A DNA stretch of 46,400 bases from JANWLD01 sp036276695 (GCA_036276695.1 DASUOI010000030.1:1-46400), one strand, 5' to 3'; shown: positions 1-8,425, counted from the stretch's first letter. The notes: generated from the letters alone by a model not told the origin. Made by a program: numbers and translations.

Positions 1-1
1 C

Positions 2-727
2 GCCATGGATAACGACGTCGCCGTGGTAGCAGCAGCCGGTAACGACGGATGCAACTGCATGGTGTATCCGGCAAACTACCCGGAAGTCGTGGCAGTAGGT
101 GCCTTAAACCCCTCCGGGAATCGCGCTAGTTTCAGCAGTTACGGAAGCAATCTGGATATCATAGCCCCCGGCCAGGAAATGATAACCCCAGTTTGGATCA
201 AGACCAATCAAACCTCCGCCTATGCGGGCGATGTAGCTGGAACTTCATTCTCCACTCCTTTTGTCGCCGGAGTCTTAGGCCTTATGCGCGCCCACCAGCC
301 GGATGCCAGCTGGGACGAAATAATCGGCATCATGGCCGAGAATTCCGACCGCAAAAGCTTAACTTCTGCCCAGCCCCACAGCAGTACCATAGGCTTCGGC
401 AGTGTAATGGCCTCGACGGCTTTAGAGCGTGCTTCCCAGCCCTTCTCTCCCTTCACCAGTTACCGCTTTGACGGGACGATACTTGGCAGCGAAAAGATAA
501 AAAAATGCGACCCAGGGGTAATCCCAGGAAGCTTTCTCTACGAACTCAGCAAAAACGGCCGGATAAACTACACGATAAACCAATATGAAAAGCGCCAGAA
601 AATCTCAAGCGGTTGGTCTTCTAAGAAACTATTCGGTTTGTGCGTAGGCTTGCCTACGGATACTCCCGACTTCATAAGATTGTTAAACCTGACTGCGGAG
701 ATACGCAACAAAATCTTAAAACAGTAG
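2..727 (+). CDS. Subtilisin-like serine protease (S8), C-terminal part
   Basis: C-terminal piece of a subtilase; the reading frame is open to the left edge, so the catalytic Asp and His regions lie outside the window. Counting from the ATG at 5, the oxyanion-hole segment AAGNDG (about residues 10-15) and the catalytic-serine motif GTSFSTPFVAG (Ser about residue 81) are intact, so the visible half looks active. About 90 residues without a recognised domain follow the catalytic core. Subtilases of this kind are usually exported and cut extracellular or surface proteins, but the signal peptide cannot be seen. The 3' end overlaps the convergent CBS gene by 12 bases. The ATG at 5 is very unlikely to be the true start. 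Confidence 0.9.
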   Translation, partial: AMDNDVAVVAAAGNDGCNCMVYPANYPEVVAVGALNPSGNRASFSSYGSNLDIIAPGQEMITPVWIKTNQTSAYAGDVAGTSFSTPFVAGVLGLMRAHQPDASWDEIIGIMAENSDRKSLTSAQPHSSTIGFGSVMASTALERASQPFSPFTSYRFDGTILGSEKIKKCDPGVIPGSFLYELSKNGRINYTINQYEKRQKISSGWSSKKLFGLCVGLPTDTPDFIRLLNLTAEIRNKILKQ

Positions 728-1633
728 CTTCTCCAAACATTCGTCAATGGTCACTACGCCTACAGTCTCGCCGGAATCACGGACCAAGAATACCGGGCAG
801 CTGCTTGCTAAGAATGAATCTATAAGCTCTATAACTTCGTCAGTAACCTCCACATAATCCAGCTCTTTGTTTACTGCCCCGCGGATTTTACCGGAACTTT
901 TCAGCGAAGTCAGGTCTCTTAACTTCACGTAGCCTATCATCTCGTCTTCTTTCTTGTCTTCGACCAGGAAATACTTGCTGCCGCTTTTGTGCAGCTCGTC
1001 TATTACCACTGGTCCTATTTCTTGTTCAGAGTCAATTTTTTTAACCTTTTTCAAACTGGTCATCATATCCCCCGCCTGCAAGTCGCTCTTTTCCGCGATA
1101 TTGGATAGAAGCTTCAGCAAATCTTCGTTTATCTTATTGTTCGGTGCACTTGTTTGCCCTCGCAGAAAATCTACAAGGTCAGGCTTTTCGTAAATCCGCC
1201 TGTCTACCTGGGCACTCGGGCCGGTCTTGTTAGTCGTAGGAATAAATCTAAGATACTGTTTTGAGATACTGGCAGTTTTCGCCGCGACCGGAGCGGACAT
1301 CTTAGCTAGGTTCACGCTTAGATTTCTTGGCTGGTAATTTGCCAAATATATGAAAACAAGGCTTATGAATGCCGAAAAAATAAACACGGACGCCCAGCTG
1401 TCAGTATAGTTCTCTATTAATATAAGATTCACGGAAGACGCTAAGACAATCAGCACCCATAGCTCGGCATTGAGCAGGCTCTTGTTATTACTTATCTGGG
1501 TGAAAATTCTTTGGTATCTGGATTCCAGTTCTTCGCCGAACAGATTCTTCCCGGTAGCAAAGCTATATACCCGACGCAATACGGAAAACACTACAGATAG
1601 CGTGCTAAGGATTAGAATCGCCACCAGGTCCAT
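716..1633 (-). CDS. Membrane protein with a CBS-domain pair (CNNM/CorC-like)
   Basis: 305 residues. Hydrophobic segments lie at about 3-20, 58-74 and 79-99, followed by a linker and a tandem CBS pair at about 185-305 (one repeat around VVIDELHKSG, the second around LASSCPVFLV). CBS pairs bind adenine nucleotides and regulate attached domains. The order, a small membrane domain followed by CBS, resembles CNNM/CorC (DUF21) proteins implicated in divalent-cation efflux, but I do not see the usual C-terminal CorC_HlyC domain. Substrate unknown. It is divergent from the DsbA-like gene across about 70 bases. Confidence 0.7.
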   Translation of the reverse strand: MDLVAILILSTLSVVFSVLRRVYSFATGKNLFGEELESRYQRIFTQISNNKSLLNAELWVLIVLASSVNLILIENYTDSWASVFIFSAFISLVFIYLANYQPRNLSVNLAKMSAPVAAKTASISKQYLRFIPTTNKTGPSAQVDRRIYEKPDLVDFLRGQTSAPNNKINEDLLKLLSNIAEKSDLQAGDMMTSLKKVKKIDSEQEIGPVVIDELHKSGSKYFLVEDKKEDEMIGYVKLRDLTSLKSSGKIRGAVNKELDYVEVTDEVIELIDSFLASSCPVFLVRDSGETVGVVTIDECLEKLLF

Positions 1634-1673
1634 GAATGTATTTTACTACTTTATACTTAACATGCGCTAATGG

Positions 1674-1679
1674 TATATT
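1674..1679 (+). promoter_or_regulatory. Putative extended -10 box for the DsbA-like gene
   Basis: TGGTATATT (TG at 1671-1672, hexamer 1674-1679) fits an extended -10. A good Shine-Dalgarno AGGAGG at 1693-1698 follows, four bases before the TTG start at 1703, so this transcript would have a normal leader. Confidence 0.4.
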
Positions 1680-1702
1680 AGAAAAGAAATATAGGAGGCA
1701 TT

Positions 1703-2344
1703 TTGAGTAAAGAATTCATAGCTGTAGTCATAGTAGTGGTGGTCGGTCTTTTCGGACTTTTTACGGTAACTAAGAAAGATACCGGAAGCAACCCCGCCAG
1801 TGATGTACAACCAACTTCCCATACCGTGGGCAAAGGTACGAAAAACGTTACGCTGATAGAATACGGCGACCTCCAATGTCCGGCTTGCCAGCAATTCTAT
1901 CCTCTTCTTAAGCAGATAAAAGAAGAATACGGCGACAAGATAACCTTTCAGTTCAGACACTTCCCGCTTAACCAAAGTCATCCTCATGCCTATCAGGCCG
2001 CGAGAGCCGCCGAAGCCGCCGGCAAGCAAGGCAAATTCTTTGAAATGCATGATCTGCTTTATGAGAACCAGCAAAGCTGGACAGGTCTTAGCGACGTAAC
2101 CAGCACCTTCGAAGGCTTCGCTGAGCAAATAGGGCTTGATATAGAGCAATACAAAAACGATGTAATCAGCGCTGATGTAGGCGCCGCTATAGATGCCGAT
2201 ATCAAGGCAGGCCAAGCTATAGGAGCTAATGCCACTCCGACCTTCGTGATAAACGGCCAGAAAATTGAACCGAACCCCCAAAACCTCCAAGAATTCAAAG
2301 ACCTTATAGATTCTAAAATCGAAGAGTCCAACAAAGGCCAGTAG
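1703..2344 (+). CDS. DsbA-like thiol:disulfide oxidoreductase, membrane anchored
   Basis: 213 residues. An N-terminal hydrophobic segment (about 5-21) anchors it outside the membrane. The thioredoxin fold carries the active site CPAC (Cys59, Cys62) and a cis-proline region at ATPTF, both hallmarks of the DsbA/DSBA-like (Thioredoxin_4) group. Likely role: forming or isomerising disulfides in exported proteins. Several exported proteins in this window (28862 and 32786) are cysteine-rich and are plausible clients. The start is TTG, chosen because AGGAGG sits just upstream and no ATG lies before the anchor. No DsbB or VKOR partner is present in the window. Confidence 0.88.
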   Translation: MSKEFIAVVIVVVVGLFGLFTVTKKDTGSNPASDVQPTSHTVGKGTKNVTLIEYGDLQCPACQQFYPLLKQIKEEYGDKITFQFRHFPLNQSHPHAYQAARAAEAAGKQGKFFEMHDLLYENQQSWTGLSDVTSTFEGFAEQIGLDIEQYKNDVISADVGAAIDADIKAGQAIGANATPTFVINGQKIEPNPQNLQEFKDLIDSKIEESNKGQ

Positions 2345-2360
2345 CTACAACTCAGCTCTT

Positions 2361-2837
2361 TTAAGAGTCGTGCTGGTTGGTGATTTTCTTTATTATACTA
2401 TTTAGCTTTTCGACCGAATGCCTGTCGCCGGCCCTTCTAAGTTCGTTTTCAATCTCTATGCTTTTGTGAAGTTTCTTCAAAACCGGTCCGGCCACTTGCT
2501 TCTGGTGGATGGTCTGGAACTCTTTGTCCAGCTGGGCAAGCTCGTCGTCCGCTAAATCCTCCAAGTCAACGAAGGCATCGCGTGCTCTTGTAGCCCGGAT
2601 TAGCTCATCCAGCTTTAACTGCATGGCTTTAGCATCCCTGTTTTGAGTGTTCTGAATCAGAAAGACCATAAGAAAAGTAACTATGGTGGTGCCGGTGTTG
2701 ATTATCAACTGCCATGTATCGGTAAAACCGAATATCGGCCCGCTGGAAGCCCACACGCCGACAATAATCAGCGCGCCTAAAAAGGCATAGGAGCTGCCGA
2801 AAATCTTTGAAATCTTATTTGCAAAATTACGAAACAT
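2361..2837 (-). CDS. Low-affinity iron permease family-like membrane protein
   Basis: 158 residues from the ATG at 2837; an in-frame start at 2885 would add a non-conserved leader. Two hydrophobic segments (about 14-32 and 42-60) are separated by a short loop with a Trp-Gln. They are followed by a segment resembling QNTQNRDAKAMQLKLDELI, which is typical of the low-affinity Fe permease family (PF04120), then a charged cytoplasmic tail. Transport function in this family rests on weak evidence, so it is best read as a small membrane protein of unknown substrate. It ends 16 bases from the convergent DsbA-like gene. Confidence 0.7.
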   Translation of the reverse strand: MFRNFANKISKIFGSSYAFLGALIIVGVWASSGPIFGFTDTWQLIINTGTTIVTFLMVFLIQNTQNRDAKAMQLKLDELIRATRARDAFVDLEDLADDELAQLDKEFQTIHQKQVAGPVLKKLHKSIEIENELRRAGDRHSVEKLNSIIKKITNQHDS

Positions 2838-2890
2838 AATTATATCTGTTAGACTTATATTAATACTTAAGCGTTTATGAAACAAACATT

Positions 2891-4576
2891 ATGGAAAACC
2901 ACGTATTCTCAGAATTAAGTTTAGTAATAATTGTTACGGCTGCCGTATCTCTGTTCATGAGAGTTATCCGCCAGCCTTTGATACTGGGCTACATCCTTGC
3001 TGGGCTTTTAGTCGGACCATCATTCTTAGGCCTCATACATTCTGAAGAGCTATTCCAGGTATTCTCAAGCCTAGGCATAGCCTTATTGCTGTTCATCATC
3101 GGCCTGGGCATGAACATAGAGGAGCTTAGAAAGCTCGGAAAACCGGTGTTCGCGGTGGCAGCTTCCACGCTTCTGGCGGTTACCATGGTCGGCTTTTCTG
3201 CCACCTCTTTGCTCGGATTTACCAAAACAGAAGCGCTTATTGCCGGATTGGCTTTATTCTTCAGCTCTACCATTATTATCGTCAAGATACTTACCGACAA
3301 GAAAGAGCAGAACCGTCTGCACGGGCAAATAGCCATCGGCGTAATCCTAGTAGAAGATATAATAGCTACCTTTGCTTTATTATTCGTTGCCGCTGGGGCT
3401 GAAGGAAGCTTCCAGGCCAGCGAGATAATGTTCTTACTAGCTAAAGGCCTGGTCCTATTAGGCTTCTTATACTTTTGCAGCCGGCACGTATTACCGAAGG
3501 TTTCCCGCCTCATGGCCGAATCGCAGGAAATGCTGTTCTTGTTCGCCATCAGCTGGGGTTTCGGTATCGCTACGCTTTTTGAGATATCCGGCTTCTCTCT
3601 TGAAGTCGGCGCCTTGTTCGGCGGTGTTGCTTTAGCTACTTCACCTTATGTCGCGGAGATAGCCTCGCGCTTAAGGCCTCTTAGGGATTTCTTCGTGGTG
3701 ATATTTTTTATTTTCCTCGGCCAAAGCCTTACCGTCGAAAATATAGGCTCCGCTTTATTACCAGCGCTTGTACTCTCAGCCATTGTCATCGTAATGAAGC
3801 CGTTCATAGTCACGACCGTTTTAGGCATACTGGGCTACACCAAACGGGTCAGCTTCAAGGCTGGAATCAACTTATCCCAAATCAGTGAATTCTCAGTCGT
3901 CTTAGTTATCTTGGCTATTTCAAACGAGCTGGTCAGGAACGAGATAGGAGCAATAATAACCTTGGTCGCCATAATAACCATCGCCGTTTCCACATACCTT
4001 ATGCACTATGACGACCGCTTGTATGAAATGTTTGACAGGATTAAGTTCCACATGTTTGAAAAAGAGGTGGTTTACCGGGAAAACCGCAAAGCCAGCGGCT
4101 ACCCGATAGTCCTGCTTGGCTACCACCACGGAGGACATGAGTTCGTTAAAACCTTCCGGCAGATGCACAAGAGGTTTCTGGTAGTGGATTACGATCCGGA
4201 TGTAATAGAGCTCATGGAACAACAAAAAGTTGATTATCTATACGGCGACGTTACCGACCGGGAGCTTCTGGACGAAGCGAATGTAGAAAAGGCAAAGTTA
4301 GTCGTTTCCACGATTTCCGAACACAGTACCAACGTATTTTTGGTCAACCTTGTTGAAACCATCAACCCCGGAGCAGTAATAATATGTCATGCCGACAACC
4401 TGGAAGAAGCAACAGAGCTGTATGACCTAGGCGCCAGCTACGTGATGATTCCCCATTACATAGGCAGCGAGAAGATAGGTTCATTCATAAAGCGCAACGG
4501 GCTTAATAAAACAGAGTTCAAAAGAATCCGCGAAAAGCATCTGTCGCACCTTGAGTCGCACTCTCCGGAAGGTTAA
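2891..4576 (+). CDS. Kef-type cation:proton antiporter (CPA2) with RCK domain
   Basis: 561 residues. The first ~385 form a 12-13 helix Na+/H+-exchanger (CPA2) domain, including the stretch ALFFSSTIIIVK and a GQIAIGVILVEDI helix typical of KefB-type carriers. Residues ~400-530 form a TrkA-N/RCK Rossmann domain that normally binds NAD(H) or glutathione adducts and gates transport. In the nucleotide loop the usual GxGxxG is replaced by GYHHGGHEF; the acidic end of strand 2 (VVDYDPD) is kept. Likely role: K+/H+ or Na+/H+ exchange for pH or osmotic balance. It ends two bases from the convergent nadD-like gene. Confidence 0.88.
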   Translation: MENHVFSELSLVIIVTAAVSLFMRVIRQPLILGYILAGLLVGPSFLGLIHSEELFQVFSSLGIALLLFIIGLGMNIEELRKLGKPVFAVAASTLLAVTMVGFSATSLLGFTKTEALIAGLALFFSSTIIIVKILTDKKEQNRLHGQIAIGVILVEDIIATFALLFVAAGAEGSFQASEIMFLLAKGLVLLGFLYFCSRHVLPKVSRLMAESQEMLFLFAISWGFGIATLFEISGFSLEVGALFGGVALATSPYVAEIASRLRPLRDFFVVIFFIFLGQSLTVENIGSALLPALVLSAIVIVMKPFIVTTVLGILGYTKRVSFKAGINLSQISEFSVVLVILAISNELVRNEIGAIITLVAIITIAVSTYLMHYDDRLYEMFDRIKFHMFEKEVVYRENRKASGYPIVLLGYHHGGHEFVKTFRQMHKRFLVVDYDPDVIELMEQQKVDYLYGDVTDRELLDEANVEKAKLVVSTISEHSTNVFLVNLVETINPGAVIICHADNLEEATELYDLGASYVMIPHYIGSEKIGSFIKRNGLNKTEFKRIREKHLSHLESHSPEG

Positions 4577-4578
4577 AT

Positions 4579-5094
4579 TTACTGGTAAAGATGGTTCTGC
4601 TTGCAGTAGTCTAAAGCTTTTTTTTCTAGATTCACTTTAGCCGTGCCGGTTTTTATCTGTTCCCTTACCTTGCCGGATGAGACCCGGCTATGTTCACCTG
4701 AGCCATTCTTTCTTTTCGTAACTATAATTTCCACGCCTTTTAAAAGCTCTTCAGCGTTCGGCCATGTCTTTATATGTTCTGCTACATCATCGCCGATTAG
4801 CAGATATAGCTCCGCGCCAAGGAAGACAGATCTAATATTCGGCAAAGTCGAGCTGAGGGGAAAGCTGGCGGACGAGGCTTGATAAAGTTCGATCTTCGGC
4901 TTGTCCTTGATTGAAAGCTCGACTATTTTTTTGCGGTGAGAAAATTCAGCAAAAGACTGTTTGAACTTTGATTCTTGTTCTATCAACACAAGGACTCTGT
5001 CCAGTCCGTGTTTTTTTATAGAAGAGTCAATAAAATTTATATGTCCGCTATGCATCGGGTCAAAAGCCCCGGCGATTACTCCTATTTTTTTCAT
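4579..5094 (-). CDS. nadD: Nicotinate-nucleotide adenylyltransferase-like protein
   Basis: 171 residues with the nucleotidylyltransferase fold. GAFDPMHSGH (about 9-18) carries the HxGH ATP-binding motif, and the C-terminal SSGKVREQI matches the ISSTxIR motif of NadD/CoaD-type enzymes. NadD joins ATP and nicotinate mononucleotide to make deamido-NAD. It is slightly shorter than typical NadD (about 190-210), so substrate is inferred; a related nucleotidyltransferase is possible. A CATAAT hexamer (minus strand, 5106-5101) ends six bases before the ATG, suggesting a leaderless transcript. Confidence 0.7.
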   Translation of the reverse strand: MKKIGVIAGAFDPMHSGHINFIDSSIKKHGLDRVLVLIEQESKFKQSFAEFSHRKKIVELSIKDKPKIELYQASSASFPLSSTLPNIRSVFLGAELYLLIGDDVAEHIKTWPNAEELLKGVEIIVTKRKNGSGEHSRVSSGKVREQIKTGTAKVNLEKKALDYCKQNHLYQ

Positions 5095-5146
5095 ACTGGT
5101 ATTATGGCGCGAATTTATTTATTAATGAAGTTTACTCTCGCGCAAA

Positions 5147-5186
5147 CACTAACACTTTTGGTCCGATCGGACAGAAAGTGTTAGTG
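5147..5186 (-). terminator. Long perfect palindromic hairpin downstream of uppP
   Basis: CACTAACACTTT (5147-5158) and AAAGTGTTAGTG (5175-5186) are exact inverted copies of 12 bases. Between them lies a second perfect palindrome, GTCCGATCGGAC (5161-5172). Together they fold into a roughly 18-20 bp hairpin starting 10 bases after the uppP stop. The U-run on the minus strand is weak (TTTGCG), so it may be a terminator, an mRNA-stabilising hairpin or a protein-binding site. Confidence 0.5.
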
Positions 5187-5196
5187 ATTTATTTCG

Positions 5197-6009
5197 TTAT
5201 GTCTGGGAGGAAAGGGTCAGGAGAATGATTATTCCAAGGATAATCCTATAGTAGGCAAAGATCTTGAAGTCATGGGTCGATATATAGCGAAGCAGCCATT
5301 TGATGATTAAAAGCGCGGTTATAAATGCCGCTAGCGTCCCGGCAATTATTGCCGTTGCCCCACCGGCTACCGTGTCGAACCCTTCGACACCTTTAGCCAG
5401 CTGGTACGCTCCGGCAAGAGTCAGCAGCGGGATGCTGAGGTAAAAAGAAAAGGCCGCCGCTGTTACCCTGTCAAAGCCGGAAAGCAACCCGCCCATTATC
5501 GACGCGCCGGAACGCGACACTCCGGGTATGATTGCCAAAGCCTGGAACAAACCTACCTGAACGGCTTTTTTTATAGTTATTTTTTCGAACTTCGCATGGC
5601 CGGAAAAATTCTTAGCAGCACTATGATAAGTCTCTATCAGCCATATGATTATTCCGCCGATTATCAGCGCTATGCCGACGGTTGTAGCCACCGCGAAAAC
5701 AGAAACTTTATCGCGCAGGAAAAAGCCAAACAGCCCGCCCGGAATCGTCGCAATAATCCAGACCGCCCAGAAGCGCAGAACTTTCTTATCCCGCTTAAAC
5801 AGCCCTATTACTTTGGATATCAAGTCTTTTCGGTAGTTCCATATGACAGCGCCTATAGCGCCAAGCTGTATGACCACGGTAAAGACTTTCGCCGTATCCT
5901 TATAGTTCATTACTTCCGAAGCAACTATTAAGTGGCCGGTGCTTGATATTGGCAGGAACTCAGTCAGACCTTCTAAAACACCTAGTACGATAGCTTGCAG
6001 GATTTCCAT
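5197..6009 (-). CDS. uppP: Undecaprenyl-diphosphatase
   Basis: 270 residues from the ATG at 6009; a TTG nine bases upstream is the alternative. Integral membrane enzyme (BacA/UppP family, about eight helices) that removes a phosphate from undecaprenyl diphosphate to regenerate the lipid carrier for peptidoglycan and other surface glycans. Both signature motifs are present: EGLTEFLPISSTGHL near the N-terminus and PGVSRSG in the middle. It lies 16 bases downstream of the LexA-like gene, probably in one operon with it and gtrA, which fits a lipid-carrier/envelope role. Confidence 0.95.
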   Translation of the reverse strand: MEILQAIVLGVLEGLTEFLPISSTGHLIVASEVMNYKDTAKVFTVVIQLGAIGAVIWNYRKDLISKVIGLFKRDKKVLRFWAVWIIATIPGGLFGFFLRDKVSVFAVATTVGIALIIGGIIIWLIETYHSAAKNFSGHAKFEKITIKKAVQVGLFQALAIIPGVSRSGASIMGGLLSGFDRVTAAAFSFYLSIPLLTLAGAYQLAKGVEGFDTVAGGATAIIAGTLAAFITALLIIKWLLRYISTHDFKIFAYYRIILGIIILLTLSSQT

Positions 6010-6025
6010 CGGTTTCAATTATATC

Positions 6026-6445
6026 TTATGGGTGCTTTTGTTTGATTTCTGCCAATCGGGCTTGGAAGTTGCTAGCCTCAGCATTAAATCCTAATATTTT
6101 TAGCGCCTCAATAAGCGTCTCAAGCTCGTCTAGGTTGCTCTCATCTTCTGCGAATTTAGCTTCTATCAAGTCTTCCAGCCATTTTTCTTTATCACCACTG
6201 GCAGTAGCGCTTGGCTTGCCAGGCTTAGGCAGGTCAACGACTTCCAGCGAACGGGCAGAGTTATCTTTCTTCCTTAAGTGTCCTTTTTTTATCAGATTAT
6301 TTACGTGCAAAGCGACCGTCGCTACGGATGAATAGCTACACCCGGACATTATTTCCCGGTAGCTTGGCCCGTAACCATGTTCGGTCACAAACTTTTCTAT
6401 GTATTCAAGCAACTCATATTGTTTTTTGCTCGGCCTCTCAGGCAT
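6026..6445 (-). CDS. LexA-like winged-helix repressor lacking the protease domain
   Basis: 139 residues. The first ~70 match the LexA DNA-binding domain: KKQYELLEYIEKF, then GYGPSYREIM and SSVATVALHVNNLIKKGHL with the recognition helix and wing. LexA is normally about 200 residues with a C-terminal S24 peptidase domain; here that domain is missing and is replaced by an acidic, helical ~70-residue tail without a Ser-Lys dyad. It therefore cannot cleave itself in an SOS response. Its ATG overlaps the end of gtrA (8 bases), so the genes are translationally coupled. It may regulate this envelope operon rather than DNA repair. The DNA-binding call is firm; the targets are unknown. Confidence 0.75.
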   Translation of the reverse strand: MPERPSKKQYELLEYIEKFVTEHGYGPSYREIMSGCSYSSVATVALHVNNLIKKGHLRKKDNSARSLEVVDLPKPGKPSATASGDKEKWLEDLIEAKFAEDESNLDELETLIEALKILGFNAEASNFQARLAEIKQKHP

Positions 6446-6914
6446 GATGGCGAATCCTTTTAACAGGTCTCTTATTCACAACCTTTTTGCGTTCCACCCC
6501 CTTGAAAACCCACGCCTTGTACCATATATAGTTCCACACTGTGAAGAAGCCTGAGGCTATAAATTGGCCTATCTCCGGTCCGATACCGACATTCACTAGG
6601 CTTCTTAGAATCAAGTAATTCAAAAGAAAGGCGTTAAGCGCCGTGTAAACGACGTATCTTTGCGTAGCTACCGTCAGCGTTGTCGGACGCTTTGTTTTAA
6701 ACACCCAGTAGCGTTCCAGCAGGAAGTTCAGGGTTATTCCCACTCCGTTGCCTAGGAAGTTCGCCGCGAACAAGCCTATGTGTTCATGGGTGAAGACGAT
6801 TATCAAATATCCGCTCCAGAACCAGACGCCTCCGGCAACCATATATTCGACAATGCGCTTGAGCTCTTTTTGGGCTTTTCTGCCTAGCCAGGTTTTCTTT
6901 TTATTTTTCTTCAT
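6438..6914 (-). CDS. GtrA-family membrane protein
   Basis: 158 residues with four predicted membrane helices (about 20-42, 46-66, 85-107, 115-137), flanked by strongly basic ends. The pattern FLGNGVGITLNFLLERYWVF and the late NYIWYKAWVF match the GtrA family, whose members are thought to move polyprenyl-linked sugars across the membrane or help do so. The start follows a clean divergent promoter region. It leads an operon with the LexA-like regulator and uppP. Substrate unknown. Confidence 0.85.
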   Translation of the reverse strand: MKKNKKKTWLGRKAQKELKRIVEYMVAGGVWFWSGYLIIVFTHEHIGLFAANFLGNGVGITLNFLLERYWVFKTKRPTTLTVATQRYVVYTALNAFLLNYLILRSLVNVGIGPEIGQFIASGFFTVWNYIWYKAWVFKGVERKKVVNKRPVKRIRHHA

Positions 6915-6939
6915 GTTTGTTTTTTTGAATGTTTCGACA

Positions 6940-6975
6940 ATTATAACATCACTAGAGTGTTTTAGTTGTTATAAT
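6940..6975. promoter_or_regulatory. Mirror-image divergent promoters, gtrA / sugar transferase
   Basis: TGTTATAAT occurs twice as an exact inverted repeat: on the minus strand at 6948-6940, reading into gtrA, and on the plus strand at 6967-6975, reading into the sugar transferase. Each is a near-perfect extended -10 box (TGnTATAAT). The 18-base spacer would suit a bound regulator controlling both directions; the LexA-like protein encoded in the gtrA operon is an obvious but untested candidate. Confidence 0.6.
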
Positions 6976-6988
6976 TTAGCCTAGCGGC

Positions 6989-8425
6989 ATGAAAAACAAT
7001 CCACTTCTAATCTACCGTCTTATCCTGATAATCGGCGACTTCATGGCCTTAGTTGCCGCCTTCACCGTTGCTTACACGTTAAGGGTCAAGTACGATGCCA
7101 GACCCCTAATAGAAGAAGTCCCCGCCGAGACATATCAGTACGCCATACTGCTTGTCCTGCCTTTATGGATAATAGTCCACGGCGCTATCGGGCTGTATTC
7201 AAAAAGCGTTATAGAACACCGCTTCTCAGAGCTGGGCAAGCTTGTCCTGGGCTCGTTTTTAGGCATACTCGTAGTCTTAGGCTACGACTTCGTGGAAGAG
7301 GCAGACACATTGTTTCCTGCCCGGCTCGTGGTTGTCTACGGATTATTCTTGGGACTTGGCTTTTTGATAGTCTTCCGTACGCTGGCGCGTCTGATTCGCC
7401 AAGTACTTTTTAAATACGATATCGGGGTTACGAACTTGCTGATAGTCGGCGGCAAGCGCTCGGTAAAAAATACTCTGCCCCAATTCATCGACACTAAAAA
7501 CACCGGCTATAGGGTAATCGGCATAGTCGGCCCGGCGCAGGAGGATTATGATGAAATCCCGGCCTTCCCAAGCATTGCCTCTGCCAGCAAGGAGCTGAAC
7601 GGGCGCAAGGTCCAAAGCATAGTCCAGACCGAGCTTTACAGCGATGAAGACAAAAACAGCGCGCTCTTAGCCTTTGCCCAGCAGAACCACCTGGAATACC
7701 GCTTCATACCGGCTAACAGCGACCTTTACAGCGGTAATATAGAAGTAGAGCTATTCCGGGAGATACCGGTAATCACCGTGCACCAGACCGCTTTAATCGG
7801 CTGGGGACGGGTAATAAAAAGGCTTTTTGACCTCATCTTTGGCAGTTTGTTCTTGGTAATCACCAGCCCCTTGCTTTTGCTAAGCGCTATTCTGCTGAAA
7901 ATCGCCTACCCAAGCGAGTCCATATTTTTCAAACAAACCCGTCTGACCCAATTCAATCGTAAGTTTACAGTGTATAAATTCCGTACCCAGCACCAGAAAT
8001 TCGACGGCACTACGCCTGAAGAGGCGTTTGAGATGATCGGCCGTAAAGACCTGGTAAAAAAATACCGGGACAACGGCGACTACGTGGAAAAAGACCCGCG
8101 CGTAACCAAAATCGGCAATATCCTGCGCATATCCAGTATTGACGAACTGCCCCAGCTTATCAACGTGATAAAGGGCGATATAAGCCTGGTGGGCCCGCGC
8201 GCACTTGTGCCGCACGAGCTGGAAAAATATCCTAGCAAACACCATATCCTGAGCGTTAAATCCGGCATGACAGGCCTAGCCCAAGTTTCCGGCAGGCTGA
8301 ACATAAGCTTTGAAGAGCGCCGGAGGCTGGATCTTTACTATGTACAGAATTGGAGCTTTTTCTTAGACGCCACCATACTTATCAAAACAATAAGAGCCGT
8401 CTTATCCGGCAGCGGAGCAAAGTGA
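6989..8425 (+). CDS. Polyprenyl-phosphate glycosyl-1-phosphate transferase (WcaJ/WbaP-like)
   Basis: 478 residues. N-terminal membrane helices (about 8-145) and a central Rossmann-like region (about 148-260) precede the C-terminal bacterial sugar transferase domain, which begins at RLFDLIFGSLFLVITSPLLL. The domain carries the expected KFRTQ, ISSIDELPQLINV and LVGPRALVPHE motifs. This family starts surface-polysaccharide synthesis by moving sugar-1-phosphate from a nucleotide sugar onto undecaprenyl phosphate. It is probably the committing step for the polysaccharide encoded downstream. Its TGA overlaps the GTG start of the next gene. Confidence 0.92.
   Translation: MKNNPLLIYRLILIIGDFMALVAAFTVAYTLRVKYDARPLIEEVPAETYQYAILLVLPLWIIVHGAIGLYSKSVIEHRFSELGKLVLGSFLGILVVLGYDFVEEADTLFPARLVVVYGLFLGLGFLIVFRTLARLIRQVLFKYDIGVTNLLIVGGKRSVKNTLPQFIDTKNTGYRVIGIVGPAQEDYDEIPAFPSIASASKELNGRKVQSIVQTELYSDEDKNSALLAFAQQNHLEYRFIPANSDLYSGNIEVELFREIPVITVHQTALIGWGRVIKRLFDLIFGSLFLVITSPLLLLSAILLKIAYPSESIFFKQTRLTQFNRKFTVYKFRTQHQKFDGTTPEEAFEMIGRKDLVKKYRDNGDYVEKDPRVTKIGNILRISSIDELPQLINVIKGDISLVGPRALVPHELEKYPSKHHILSVKSGMTGLAQVSGRLNISFEERRRLDLYYVQNWSFFLDATILIKTIRAVLSGSGAK

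Noticed and set aside
1667..2290. 207-codon open frame opposite the DsbA-like gene
   Set aside because: Antisense shadow of a gene with a clear CxxC active site and ribosome site.
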